Source: Sebaldella termitidis ATCC 33386 (GTDB taxonomy: Bacteria; Fusobacteriota; Fusobacteriia; Fusobacteriales; Leptotrichiaceae). Taken from it: DNA of 64,000 nt. The position numbers were made by a program, and so were the translations under genes. Positions 8,750-17,971 of the stretch are shown here, in pieces. The stretch covers positions 806,001 to 870,000 of the forward strand of contig NC_013517.1 of NCBI RefSeq assembly GCF_000024405.1, given 5' to 3'. Each line of letters begins with the position of its first letter. Position 1 is the first letter of the stretch. The notes beneath the pieces are model-generated. The model saw only the letters and a program-made list of their open reading frames with translations, was not told where the DNA came from and ran no database searches.

Positions 8750-9808
8750 ATGTTGAACAAAATAATGGAAAATGTGAATGTTGATGCGATATTCATAACA
8801 GATATGTATAATCTCAGATATTTTACCGGATTTACCGGAACTACAGGTGTTGCACTTGCCACAAAGAATGGAAATTTCTTTTTTTCGGATTTTAGATATA
8901 AGGAACAGGGAGCAAAGCAGGTAGAGCCTAATGGATTTCAATTTGTAGAAGTAGGAAGAAATTCTCTGGATAAGGTAAAGGAAAAAATAGATGAGCTTGG
9001 TATAAAAAAATTAGGATTCGAAGATTTGAACGTAACTTTCAGTTATTATAAAAAGCTGGAAGAATTATTTGCAGTGAGCATGTATCCTTTAGGTGATTCT
9101 TTAGTAAAACAGAGACTTGTAAAAAAAGATCATGAAATAGAAAATATAAAAAAAGCAATAGAAATTTCTGATATGGCATTCAGCGAAACTTTGAAAATTG
9201 TAAAAGTCGGTATAACTGAAAAGGAGATAGCAGCACATCTGGAATATATACAGAGAAAGCTCGGAGCGGAAAACAGATCCTTTGATACTATAGTAGCGAG
9301 CGGATACAGATCTGCATTACCGCACGGAGTGGCATCAGATAAAAAGGTAGGTATGAACGAACTGGTAACCACAGATTTTGGAGCATATTATAACGGTTAT
9401 GTATCTGATATGACGAGAACATTTTTTGTGGGAGACGAAATTTCCGATAAACAGAAAGAAATTTATGATATAGTTCTGGAAGCTAATAAAATGGCAATAA
9501 AACAGGTTAAGGCCGGAATGAAGTGCAGTGATCTTGATAAAGTAGCCAGAGATTATATTGCATCAAAAGGATATGGGGATAATTTCGGACATGGCTTAGG
9601 ACACGGAATCGGACTTGAAATACATGAGGCTCCTACGGTTTCGCCGGCAGGGGATATTATTCTTGAGGAAAATATGCTTATTACAATAGAGCCGGGAATA
9701 TATATTGACGGATTCAGCGGTGTAAGAATAGAAGATGATGTAATAGTGAAAAAAGACGGCTGTGTTGTTTTGAATAAATCAAACAAGGAACTTATAATGA
9801 TAAAGTAA
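8750..9808 (+). CDS. Xaa-Pro aminopeptidase family protein (M24B)
   Basis: A cytoplasmic metallopeptidase of 352 residues that removes N-terminal residues before proline or cleaves Xaa-Pro dipeptides. It has a creatinase-type N-terminal domain (about 1-125, with ITDMYNLRYFTGFTG) and a pita-bread catalytic domain (about 130-350). Metal ligands are visible as D209 and D220 in TDFGAYYNGYVSDMTRTFF, the histidine in FGHGLGHGIGLEIHE, and glutamates in TIEPGIYI and VRIEDDVIV. The start ATG (followed by TTG) has an AAGGAGG site. Length fits the short M24B peptidases of Gram-positive bacteria and fusobacteria. PepP and PepQ specificity cannot be separated by eye. Confidence 0.93.
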   Translation: MLNKIMENVNVDAIFITDMYNLRYFTGFTGTTGVALATKNGNFFFSDFRYKEQGAKQVEPNGFQFVEVGRNSLDKVKEKIDELGIKKLGFEDLNVTFSYYKKLEELFAVSMYPLGDSLVKQRLVKKDHEIENIKKAIEISDMAFSETLKIVKVGITEKEIAAHLEYIQRKLGAENRSFDTIVASGYRSALPHGVASDKKVGMNELVTTDFGAYYNGYVSDMTRTFFVGDEISDKQKEIYDIVLEANKMAIKQVKAGMKCSDLDKVARDYIASKGYGDNFGHGLGHGIGLEIHEAPTVSPAGDIILEENMLITIEPGIYIDGFSGVRIEDDVIVKKDGCVVLNKSNKELIMIK

Positions 9809-9835
9809 AGAATTTTTGTAATTAAAATATAATAT

Positions 9836-9866
9836 CTTCTACAGTATTTTACTGTAGAAGTTTTTT
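9836..9866 (+). terminator. Intrinsic terminator after the M24 peptidase gene
   Basis: A perfect 10-bp stem, CTTCTACAGT (9836-9845) with ACTGTAGAAG (9851-9860), a five-base loop and six T residues. Confidence 0.92.
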
Positions 9867-9902
9867 ATAAAAATCATGGAAATACTATGAAAGGAAGCAG
9901 AT

Positions 9903-10430
9903 ATGAAACGGCTTGGCAGAAAAGTAATGTATGAAAGCAACTGGATTAATTTTTATCTGGACAGGGTAGAAATGAATGATAAAAGTATTATTGAAGATTA
10001 CCATGTCATAAAATACCACAGAGAAGGGGTTACTGTCGTCGTAGAAAATGACAATGACGAAATATTATTTGTAGAGGCACACAGATATCTGCTTGGTACC
10101 ACTGAGTGGGAGATACCAGCAGGAGGAACTGAAAAAGGCGAGGATATTTTGAAAACAGGTGAAAGGGAAGTCTTGGAGGAATCAGGCTATCATGTAAAAA
10201 ATATTGAATATCTTTTTTCATACTATCCTGCAAGCGGGAGTACAGATCTGAAATTTCATGTTTTGAAAGCTGTATTAGATGAGGGAAAAGAGAGACAGGA
10301 TTTTGATTTAAATGAAATAGCAGACGTAAAATGGATAAAAAAAGAAAAAATAAAAGAGATGATAAAAAATAATGAATTAAAAGACGGACTCACGCTCAGC
10401 GGTCTGATGTATTATTTGTTTCTTAATTAA
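9903..10430 (+). CDS. Nudix hydrolase, ADP-ribose pyrophosphatase type
   Basis: A 175-residue Nudix protein, probably cleaving ADP-ribose or related nucleoside diphosphate sugars to AMP and a sugar phosphate. The Nudix box is complete at about residues 74-96: GGTEKGE, then REVLEESGY (E80, R88, E89, E92, E93). The upstream HRYLLGTTEWEIPAGG block is typical of the ADP-ribose pyrophosphatase subgroup. A weak functional link to the ADP-ribosylglycohydrolase at 3353 is possible, since both touch ADP-ribose, but they are not co-transcribed. Confidence 0.92.
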   Translation: MKRLGRKVMYESNWINFYLDRVEMNDKSIIEDYHVIKYHREGVTVVVENDNDEILFVEAHRYLLGTTEWEIPAGGTEKGEDILKTGEREVLEESGYHVKNIEYLFSYYPASGSTDLKFHVLKAVLDEGKERQDFDLNEIADVKWIKKEKIKEMIKNNELKDGLTLSGLMYYLFLN

Positions 10431-10549
10431 GAAATGTAAATATATATTATTACTATATATAATTGAAATTTAGAATACAGGAATATATTAGACTTTCTGG
10501 AAAGTATTCAAATTTTCATAGATTATAAAAAATTAAAATTTAGTTCATG

Positions 10550-10572
10550 CAGGGATTTTGTCCCTGTTTTTT
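10550..10572 (+). terminator. Intrinsic terminator after the Nudix gene
   Basis: CAGGGA (10550-10555) pairs with TCCCTG (10561-10566), followed by six T residues. The rest of the 374-base gap 10431-10804 is extremely AT-rich; besides the promoter at 10663 it holds only weak A/T hairpins. Confidence 0.85.
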
Positions 10573-10662
10573 AATGATAATTTTTTTATAAAAATCTATA
10601 ACAAAGAATTGAACGTTTTGTTTTTTTTGTTATATAAGTCATGTATTTATTGGAAAAATTTA

Positions 10663-10690
10663 TTGACAAATTGAATAATAAAAATATATA
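10663..10690 (+). promoter_or_regulatory. Promoter for the first autotransporter gene
   Basis: TTGACA (10663-10668), a 16-base spacer, then TATATA (10685-10690). This would leave a leader of about 110 bases before the ATG at 10805. Confidence 0.55.
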
Positions 10691-10804
10691 TTTATTAAAT
10701 AAGAAATTATTTTATGTATTTTAAAATAAAATATTTTAATTATATAAAATAAACTGATAAGTCAGTATTTTAGGGAAGGATTAGAATAGAAGGAGAATTA
10801 TAAA

Positions 10805-13800
10805 ATGAAAAAAAATAAAAAATTATTAATGTTTTTAGCACTGAATTCGGTTTCAGCTTCTTTTGCTGCAACAGGACAATTGTCAGCTAAATCTGAAAGA
10901 ATATACAATTCTATAGTAAAAAATATAAAATCAGAGAAGTCGAATGAAAAAAATTATAAATTATTAGAAAAAATATTAAAAGATAAAAATAAAGAATTAG
11001 AAAGTTTGTATCTACAAAATGATTATATTGTAAAACCTGAATATTTGGAATGGCAGATATTTTTTAGCGGTTTTTATAATGAAAAAAATAAGGGAGGACA
11101 GCCGTATAATAAACCGTACAGAGATAAACAAAAGGTTAAGGTGATAGATTTAGGCGTGACTATACCAATAAAGGGGAAAAATATTAATGTTTTAGATATA
11201 GATGTAAATCCGTCAGTATTTAAACCATTAATTCCACAGATAGAAAATACTGCAGCACTTAATTTTCTGAATATTCCTCTTTTAGATCTGCAGAAAATCA
11301 GCTACCAATCACCGAATGTTAATATAAAAAGTCCGTCTTCCATAGATATACGGACTCCGAGTCTTAATACTTATCAAAATTCTGCTTTTTTGACTCTGGT
11401 TGGCAATGAAAATGATTTAGGACCCGGGACATATATTTTAAGTACAGCACCTTATAATAGAAATAATGCAATAGTAGAATACGGACGTGGTCCCGGGGGA
11501 ACGACAACATCTGATGTGAATTCCCTTATGATAGTGGATGTAAATAACAGGAGAGCAGTATCTATAGATTCGACCGGTCCCAGAACTTTTACTAATTATG
11601 GAAAAATACAGTTAATTTCCACTAATACAGCCGGACTGGAAGTGCAGGCCCAGGAGGGCGGAACAGTTACTGATGTTATGAACATGATAAATGAGGGAAT
11701 AATAGAGGGAAATAACAGTTTACAGGCAGGAATGATTTTTACCCCTGAGAATGTAGGTACTGGTCCGACGACAGGAAGACCGAATATATTAAATAATAAT
11801 AATTTGATAGAATTAAGCGGACGATATTCTACAGGAATGATGATAAATGGCTGGATGCCGAATTTTACTTGGCTTATTCAGGCTGAGAATAACGGGGCAA
11901 TAAACATAAATGGAAATAACAGTTATGGAATGGGACTTAATATAAATTCAGACTTATTGCCGAATTCTTTTATAAAAAATAATGCAAACGGCGTGGTAAA
12001 CATCTACGGAGAAGAATCAGGCGGAATTCTTATTCAGAGCTTTCTGAATGAATCTGAGATTAATCTTGGTAAAATTAACATTTATGGTGATAATTCTTTC
12101 GGGCTATATTCAAGTGTATCTCCAAGCCTGAAAAACTCAGGAGAAATAAATTTAAAAAATTCAACCGGATCAATAGGATTTAGAACCGAGGGAGGAAACT
12201 TAACTAATAATGCCGGCGGATTGATTGATATTTCCGGCGGGACGGAAAATATAGCCATGTATTCGATCAGCGGAGGAAAAAACATAAATAACGGGACAAT
12301 AAAAATAACAGACGGTACTTTAAATAAAGGCTTTTTTATTACAGGTGCTGACAGTAAAGGGGAAAATAACGGACAAATAGAGATTAATGCAGATAATTCC
12401 TATGGAGTAGTTGTAACAGACAAGGGAAGTTTCATTGATAACGGATTATTGTCAATTTCAGGAAATGATTCTTACGGGATAGTTTCTAAAGGAGGGACTG
12501 CAGGCACTGGTAATTCGTTATCTATAGATTTAACTGGTGAAAATTCTATAGGTATTTATGCAGGTGACGTAACTGCTTCGAGTCAGGTTACGTTAACAGG
12601 CGGATCAGTCAGTGCAGATAACGGAGGTGTTAATTTCGGGGCCGGATTAAATGGTACTGTATCATTAAATAATGTTAATTTTACAGTTGGAAATAAAAGT
12701 TTAGGATTTTTTACTCAGGAAAATGGAATAATAAATATTCAAAATTCTACTGGTATAATAAAAGGAGCCGCTGCTTCTTCCGACAGAGGGACTGCGTTTT
12801 CACTCACCGGGGATGGAATTGGGATAACAGAGATAAATTCCCTTGCAGATTTAAATTCATTAATAACTGCTTCAGGATTAAATTTATCAAATCTGACTTT
12901 AAATATGGAATCCGGTTCAAGATTGTTTTTGATTCAAGATGCAAGTGTAAAATTAAGTACCATTAACAGAATAGAGTCAAATCCTGCATTATCAGGGGTT
13001 ATAATAAACGGGTCAGATTATAAAACAATGTCTCTGCATAGCGCACTTTTGAATATAGACGAAGAAATGAATCTGGATAATAATAATGTAGAAATAACCA
13101 ACAGCAGCGTAATAAATAACAGTATTATAAAAGGGACAAACAGTTCACAGCAGGGAATAGCCCAGGCAAATACAGCAGGAGCGGCAAAATCTTCGCTGGT
13201 ATTAGTAAATAACGGCGAAATAAACCTTTCCGGACAGGAATCTGTGGGAATCTATGCAGATTATGGATTTATAAATAATAATAATATAATAAGCACTCAG
13301 GGATCCAGCTCATTTGGCATATATGGAGTAAACGGGACAGATATAGAGACAGCTGCCGGGAGTATCATAAAATCAGGGACAAACGGAGCTGGAATAGTAA
13401 GTCAGAGCTATATTCTGGATCCTGTAACAGGTTTAATAATAGATAACGGTTACGGGGACGGAACATTTAAGATAAGCCATAACGGTAAAATAGAAATGTC
13501 AGGTTCAAATTCATTTGGAATTTATGCAGATAATAACGACACAAATATTTTGACTGATATATCTGCAAGAATAATAAATCTGAATACCGGTTCATTAATA
13601 GATATGAGCAGTACATCAACTAAAGGAACAGCATTGTATGCTAATAAAGCCACGGTTAATGTGTATGGCAATATAAAAACCGGATCTGAAGGGATAGGAA
13701 TTTATGCGGATAGCAGCAATATTACTCTGAACGGCGGAATAATTGATATATCAGGAGATAATGCTACCGGAATATTTTTGGACGGAAGTTCAAATATGAC

Positions 13801-16800
13801 TTTGACTCACGGGGTAATAAATATCAAAGGGAACAATTCAACAATATTTTATATAAATTCATCTGCAATATTAACAGGGCAGGACAATGTTGTGATAAAT
13901 GCAGATCCGGCACTGAAAATGGTACTGGCGAATGTAAAAAATAATAATTTTATTTATAATAGGGCATTGTCTGATGTCGGGCAAGGCTCAGTATTAATAG
14001 CAGGAGAAAATTCAATAATAGGATTTGAAACAAATGCAATTATTGATTCGAATTCGGAGGATGTGACCGGATTAGCAGCTAATGGCGGAAGTGCTGTGAA
14101 TAAAGGAAAACTGACTTTTGCCGGAATAGATTCAATGGGAATTTATACAGAAAATGCAGATGCGGTAAATATGGGCGAACTGATTTTAGGAGAAAAAGGA
14201 ACCGGTATTTATAATGAGAATGGAACAGTTAATAATGCCGGAAAAATAGAGATCGGAGAAAAAGGGACGGGTATATACGGCAGTAATTCTACCAGTATAA
14301 ATAATAATTCACTGATACACAGTTTTGGAAATTCAACAGTAGGTATTTATGAAAATGGGGATACCGCAGGATCAGTAATAAAAAATGATATGTTAGGAGT
14401 AATTAATCTGGACGGATCAGGTACAATCGGTATTTATACTTCGGGAAACAGTGCTAAAAATGTGACTAATGCCGGAGAAATAAAGGTAGGTGATTCAAAG
14501 GATAGCAATAATCCGAGCATTGGAATATATAATAGTGCTTTAGGAACAGCTATTGTAAATAACGGAACTTTGACATCCGGGGAAAGCTCACTTGGAATTT
14601 ATGATAAAGGCGGAAATATTACTGAAAACGGTATATTAAATGTCGGAAAATCCGGGATTGGAATATATACTGACGGCGGGATTGCCAATATAACACAGTT
14701 TTCGGTAATAACTACAAATGGAAATGAGGCTGCGGCGGTTCAGGGGAAAAATAACGCTTCAGTAGTAAATAATTCTCCTAATATAACATTAGGCAGCGGG
14801 GATTTCGGCTTTATACTGGAAACAGGTTCAAATTTGACAAATCTTGCCTCGGTAAAACTTGGAGATAATAATGTATTTGTTTATGGAGATAATGCAGGAA
14901 TAATAAAAAGCGCCGATAGTATACAAATAACTGCTGACGGATCAAACAATATAATCTTTTATACAGTAAACGGCGGAGCAATACAGAATGATTCTATACT
15001 AAAAGCCGATATCGGAATAGGAAATATAGGGATTTTCAGTGATTCCGGAAATATAAAAAATAACGGAGATATTCTAATAGGAGATTCTAAAATCGTATAT
15101 ACAGCAGGTGTGGTAGATTCAAATTTAAGTACATATGCAGTGGGAATATACGGCGAAAACTCAGAAATAATAAATTATGGAGATATTTCATTAGGTGCGG
15201 GGGCAATAGGAATTTATACAAAGAACAATTCTGTGATAACCCAAAATTATGGAAACATAACAGGGGGGACTTCATCAATACCCAAAACAGGAGTAATAGG
15301 AATAATAGCTAATAACGGCAAAGGAATAGAGAATTTCGGAAATATCACACTTTATGGAGACGGTGCAATAGGAATAGCCGGAACTAATGCCCGAAATATA
15401 ATAAATAACGGAATAATAAGTGTAACAGGAAATAATGCTATGGGAATTTACGCTCCGTCAGGTACTCTGGTAGAAAATAACGGAACTATAAATATATTAG
15501 GAACTGGCAGTGCGGGAATAGTGGCACCGAGTGGAAAAATAGCAAATAACGGGACAATTTATTTTTCAGACGGTGCAGCAGCAACAAAAGAACCGAATGA
15601 ATATCCGCTGCCGGATCTGGAAAATATGGGGTTAATAATAGTAAACGGACATTTCAGCAATGAAGGAATGAATATTTCAATAAAGCCTGATATAAATACA
15701 TTAAGAGCCTCTACTATAGCGGGTATAGATTTTGTACTGAACAGCGGAACAATATCAGCAAATACTATGACAATAACAGACACTGTAAATATACTCCCTG
15801 ATTTTTCACAGGGAACAAATGCTAATGTATATATGCTGGAAAATATATTTATAACAAGTACCGGACAGGTAGTTTCACCAAACGGCAAGCTGCCTGTAGT
15901 CAGTAAATCACTTACCTGGGAAGCAACACCGAGTATAAATGATTCTGGAAATATAGATATTTATATGAGTAAATTGTCTTATCAGGATTTTGCATCCGGT
16001 TTTTGGTATGAAGGTTTCGGGAAAATATTAGATGAGAAGTATTTTAATGCAGCCGGCAGAGCCTTGAGTATATTTGATAAAATAGATATAATAGAAGATG
16101 AAAGTGAATTCAGACATATTATGTCAAGTCTCGGCGGGAATATATATGCGAATATAAACCAGAGAGAAGAGACAATAAAAGGAATATTTGATACATCATT
16201 AAACGTTTTACAGAATTCTGAAAATAATACAAAAGAAAATGTAAAAATAAATGTAATAGCAGGAAAAGGCGAGGTAACAGAAGATACAGACGGTATAACA
16301 GGCTATAATTATGAAACAGCAGGGATTTTAGCTTTAAGGGAAGTAGAAAGAACTTATAAGCATACATTCGGCTATTCACTGGGATATGCTCATACAGGAT
16401 TTGAATTCAAAGATGGAAATGAAAGTGAAGAATGGGTGGATACAGTACAGCTGGGATTACATAACAAGTATAAATCAAATGGATGGAAAGTAGTAAATGA
16501 CCTGACAGGAAGAGCAAGTATCCACAATATTGACAGAAATATAGACTGGGCTGATTCAGGAAGGTCTGAAATGAACGGAAATTACCAGACTTACAGTGTG
16601 ACAAGTGATAATATTTTGGGTAAAGAGATTTCATTGGGGAAAAATACCAGAATAACACCTTATGGCGGTCTGGAAGCAACATATATGACAAGACCTACAT
16701 TTGGTGAAAAAGGACTGGAGTCTCTCAATATAGAGGGAAATGATGCATGGAGTGTAAAACCAAAGGCAGGATTAGAATTAGAAGGAAGCATGCCATTAGG

Positions 16801-17080
16801 GGATACAGGCGGATGGAAATTAAAAGGTGCACTTGATCTAAGATATGAATATGAACTTGGAGATCTGAATGTAAGAGAGTCTGCAAAATTGACAGCAGTA
16901 GAAAATGAATATCGTCAGCTGGCAAAACCTGAAGATGAAAATGGGAAATTTAAGACAGGTGTTTTGGCAGGTGTAGAGATAGAGGACAGATATGGAATAT
17001 TCTTAACCGGGGATTATTCAATAAGTGACAGTGATCAAAATGAATATAAGGTTGGAGTGGCATTTAAAGCTGTTTTTTAA
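10805..17080 (+). CDS. Giant autotransporter (type Va), 2091 aa
   Basis: A surface protein that exports its own passenger through a C-terminal outer-membrane beta-barrel. In order: signal peptide (MKKNKKLLMFLALNSVSASFA); a conserved helical N-terminal block at about 25-100 (ERIYNSIVKNI, LYLQNDYIVKPEYLEWQIFFSGFY) also present in the second autotransporter; a long beta-helical passenger at about 170-1700 built from imperfect repeats around GIY, INNG and GxNSxGIY; and a beta-barrel over the last 300-350 residues ending in the outer-membrane signature phenylalanine (FKAVF). A close tandem pair, LGEKGTGIYNENG and IGEKGTGIYGSNS, is seen near bases 14185-14290. There is no obvious catalytic motif, so an adhesin or surface-layer-type role is likely. 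The start follows AGGAG. A bidirectional terminator follows. Confidence 0.93.
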   Translation: MKKNKKLLMFLALNSVSASFAATGQLSAKSERIYNSIVKNIKSEKSNEKNYKLLEKILKDKNKELESLYLQNDYIVKPEYLEWQIFFSGFYNEKNKGGQPYNKPYRDKQKVKVIDLGVTIPIKGKNINVLDIDVNPSVFKPLIPQIENTAALNFLNIPLLDLQKISYQSPNVNIKSPSSIDIRTPSLNTYQNSAFLTLVGNENDLGPGTYILSTAPYNRNNAIVEYGRGPGGTTTSDVNSLMIVDVNNRRAVSIDSTGPRTFTNYGKIQLISTNTAGLEVQAQEGGTVTDVMNMINEGIIEGNNSLQAGMIFTPENVGTGPTTGRPNILNNNNLIELSGRYSTGMMINGWMPNFTWLIQAENNGAININGNNSYGMGLNINSDLLPNSFIKNNANGVVNIYGEESGGILIQSFLNESEINLGKINIYGDNSFGLYSSVSPSLKNSGEINLKNSTGSIGFRTEGGNLTNNAGGLIDISGGTENIAMYSISGGKNINNGTIKITDGTLNKGFFITGADSKGENNGQIEINADNSYGVVVTDKGSFIDNGLLSISGNDSYGIVSKGGTAGTGNSLSIDLTGENSIGIYAGDVTASSQVTLTGGSVSADNGGVNFGAGLNGTVSLNNVNFTVGNKSLGFFTQENGIINIQNSTGIIKGAAASSDRGTAFSLTGDGIGITEINSLADLNSLITASGLNLSNLTLNMESGSRLFLIQDASVKLSTINRIESNPALSGVIINGSDYKTMSLHSALLNIDEEMNLDNNNVEITNSSVINNSIIKGTNSSQQGIAQANTAGAAKSSLVLVNNGEINLSGQESVGIYADYGFINNNNIISTQGSSSFGIYGVNGTDIETAAGSIIKSGTNGAGIVSQSYILDPVTGLIIDNGYGDGTFKISHNGKIEMSGSNSFGIYADNNDTNILTDISARIINLNTGSLIDMSSTSTKGTALYANKATVNVYGNIKTGSEGIGIYADSSNITLNGGIIDISGDNATGIFLDGSSNMTLTHGVINIKGNNSTIFYINSSAILTGQDNVVINADPALKMVLANVKNNNFIYNRALSDVGQGSVLIAGENSIIGFETNAIIDSNSEDVTGLAANGGSAVNKGKLTFAGIDSMGIYTENADAVNMGELILGEKGTGIYNENGTVNNAGKIEIGEKGTGIYGSNSTSINNNSLIHSFGNSTVGIYENGDTAGSVIKNDMLGVINLDGSGTIGIYTSGNSAKNVTNAGEIKVGDSKDSNNPSIGIYNSALGTAIVNNGTLTSGESSLGIYDKGGNITENGILNVGKSGIGIYTDGGIANITQFSVITTNGNEAAAVQGKNNASVVNNSPNITLGSGDFGFILETGSNLTNLASVKLGDNNVFVYGDNAGIIKSADSIQITADGSNNIIFYTVNGGAIQNDSILKADIGIGNIGIFSDSGNIKNNGDILIGDSKIVYTAGVVDSNLSTYAVGIYGENSEIINYGDISLGAGAIGIYTKNNSVITQNYGNITGGTSSIPKTGVIGIIANNGKGIENFGNITLYGDGAIGIAGTNARNIINNGIISVTGNNAMGIYAPSGTLVENNGTINILGTGSAGIVAPSGKIANNGTIYFSDGAAATKEPNEYPLPDLENMGLIIVNGHFSNEGMNISIKPDINTLRASTIAGIDFVLNSGTISANTMTITDTVNILPDFSQGTNANVYMLENIFITSTGQVVSPNGKLPVVSKSLTWEATPSINDSGNIDIYMSKLSYQDFASGFWYEGFGKILDEKYFNAAGRALSIFDKIDIIEDESEFRHIMSSLGGNIYANINQREETIKGIFDTSLNVLQNSENNTKENVKINVIAGKGEVTEDTDGITGYNYETAGILALREVERTYKHTFGYSLGYAHTGFEFKDGNESEEWVDTVQLGLHNKYKSNGWKVVNDLTGRASIHNIDRNIDWADSGRSEMNGNYQTYSVTSDNILGKEISLGKNTRITPYGGLEATYMTRPTFGEKGLESLNIEGNDAWSVKPKAGLELEGSMPLGDTGGWKLKGALDLRYEYELGDLNVRESAKLTAVENEYRQLAKPEDENGKFKTGVLAGVEIEDRYGIFLTGDYSISDSDQNEYKVGVAFKAVF
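16236..17080 (+). repeat. Inverted duplicate shared with the other autotransporter (copy 1)
   Basis: The barrel-coding DNA here closely matches, in opposite orientation, bases about 25380-26230. One uninterrupted identical block of 34 bases is 16355-16388 against the complement of 26069-26102, within otherwise similar sequence. The protein block from KENVK to the terminal phenylalanine is conserved in both. Confidence 0.75.
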
Positions 17081-17124
17081 GGGCGGGGAAATAATCTTAA
17101 ATTTTATATGATATTGTAACAATA

Positions 17125-17165
17125 AAAAAGTACTTTCTTAATTCAAAATTTGGAAAGTACTTTTT
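17125..17165. terminator. Bidirectional terminator between autotransporter and small membrane protein gene
   Basis: A 13-bp inverted repeat, AAAAAGTACTTTC (17125-17137) with GAAAGTACTTTTT (17153-17165). It gives a T-tail on either strand, serving the genes ending at 17080 (+) and 17187 (-). Confidence 0.88.
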
Positions 17166-17186
17166 TTATTACTATATATAAATTTA

Positions 17187-17717
17187 TTAATTCCATTCTC
17201 CGACAGCATCCAGATAAAAATAATAAAGATTGCTTTCGATCCATCTTACTTCAAAAGTAGCAAAATCTCCTTTTTGGAAATGGTTATACATCTCATTGTT
17301 GCCAATATAAACCCTGTATTTCTCACCATTACATGAAATCATCCCGCCTTCGGCTTTTTGATCCACATTACTGGGGATTTTCTTTTCTTTAGCCGTAATT
17401 TCACATTCTATAGGTCTTACAGCTACTCCTCTTTCTGTGTAAGTATCAAAAGCTTCTTTTGCTGTAATGTAATTGGCTTTATTTTTAGCTGCTTTTTCAT
17501 CAGCCTGTTTTTTTTCTGCTGCTTTCTTTTCATCAGCTTCTTCTTGTTCTTTTTCCTGTATTCTTTCCTCTACCTTCTGGTTTATCTGCTCTTCCTGTTC
17601 AGCAGCGGCAGTTTTCTGATTGTTTGAAATAAGGGTAAATGATAAAGTCCCTATTGCTAAAAGAAGGAATACAAATACAGCTGCAACAGCCGCAATAATA
17701 ACAGTATTTTTTTTCAT
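17187..17717 (-). CDS. Membrane-anchored coiled-coil protein of unknown function
   Basis: A 176-residue protein with one N-terminal transmembrane anchor (TVIIAAVAAVFVFLLLAIGTLSFTLI, about residues 5-30). A highly charged Glu/Lys/Gln-rich coiled coil follows at about 38-82 (EEQINQKVEERIQEKEQEEADEKK), then a small C-terminal domain with two cysteines (C104 in PIECEI and C129 in MISCNGEKY). The C-terminal domain should lie in the periplasm if the anchor is a simple N-in helix. It has its own promoter at 17776-17803. No family recognised. Confidence 0.72.
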   Translation of the reverse strand: MKKNTVIIAAVAAVFVFLLLAIGTLSFTLISNNQKTAAAEQEEQINQKVEERIQEKEQEEADEKKAAEKKQADEKAAKNKANYITAKEAFDTYTERGVAVRPIECEITAKEKKIPSNVDQKAEGGMISCNGEKYRVYIGNNEMYNHFQKGDFATFEVRWIESNLYYFYLDAVGEWN

Positions 17718-17775
17718 AACAATTCTCCTGAATTTTTAGTTTAGTATAGTTTCAAAAATTAAAACATACATAAAG

Positions 17776-17803
17776 ATTATACCATTAAATTTAATAATGT
17801 CAA
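17776..17803 (-). promoter_or_regulatory. Promoter for the coiled-coil protein gene (minus strand)
   Basis: On the minus strand, TTGACA (complement of 17798-17803), a 16-base spacer, then TATAAT (complement of 17776-17781). Both hexamers match consensus. Confidence 0.7.
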
Positions 17804-17874
17804 TGAAATTTATTATTTTCAGCGAGGAAAAAAAATATTTTTTGTTTTGTTTAATTATTTTGGAAAATTATATA

Positions 17875-17902
17875 TTGACAAATAGAAAAAATAAGGTATA
17901 AC
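17875..17902 (+). promoter_or_regulatory. Promoter of the nucleoside uptake operon
   Basis: TTGACA (17875-17880), a 16-base spacer, TATAAC (17897-17902). The expected transcription start, about 17909, falls directly before the operator candidate at 17911. Confidence 0.7.
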
Positions 17903-17910
17903 TTATTAAA

Positions 17911-17948
17911 TTGTACAACTTATTTAACTTGTTCAACAAGTTGTACAA
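17911..17948. promoter_or_regulatory. Three-box palindromic operator candidate, likely target of the operon's GntR regulator
   Basis: Three copies of the self-complementary-type box TTGTNCAA occur in 38 bases: TTGTACAA (17911-17918), TTGTTCAA (17929-17936), TTGTACAA (17941-17948). The outer boxes extend to 11-base arms, TTGTACAACTT and AAGTTGTACAA, in inverted orientation. Placement at the start of the transcript fits a repressor that blocks initiation or early elongation. The GntR gene at 22669 in the same operon is the obvious candidate binder; this is inference. Confidence 0.65.
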
Positions 17949-17971
17949 AAGAAAATATTTGAGGTGATGAG

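Noticed and set aside
10590-10640. Second terminator before the first autotransporter
   Set aside because: Only A/T pairs could form (AACAAA with TTTGTT), so stability would be very low.
12000-15500. Repeats in the autotransporter passengers as a CRISPR or tandem-repeat array
   Set aside because: The repeats are degenerate protein-level beta-helix units with no regular spacing or identical DNA repeats.
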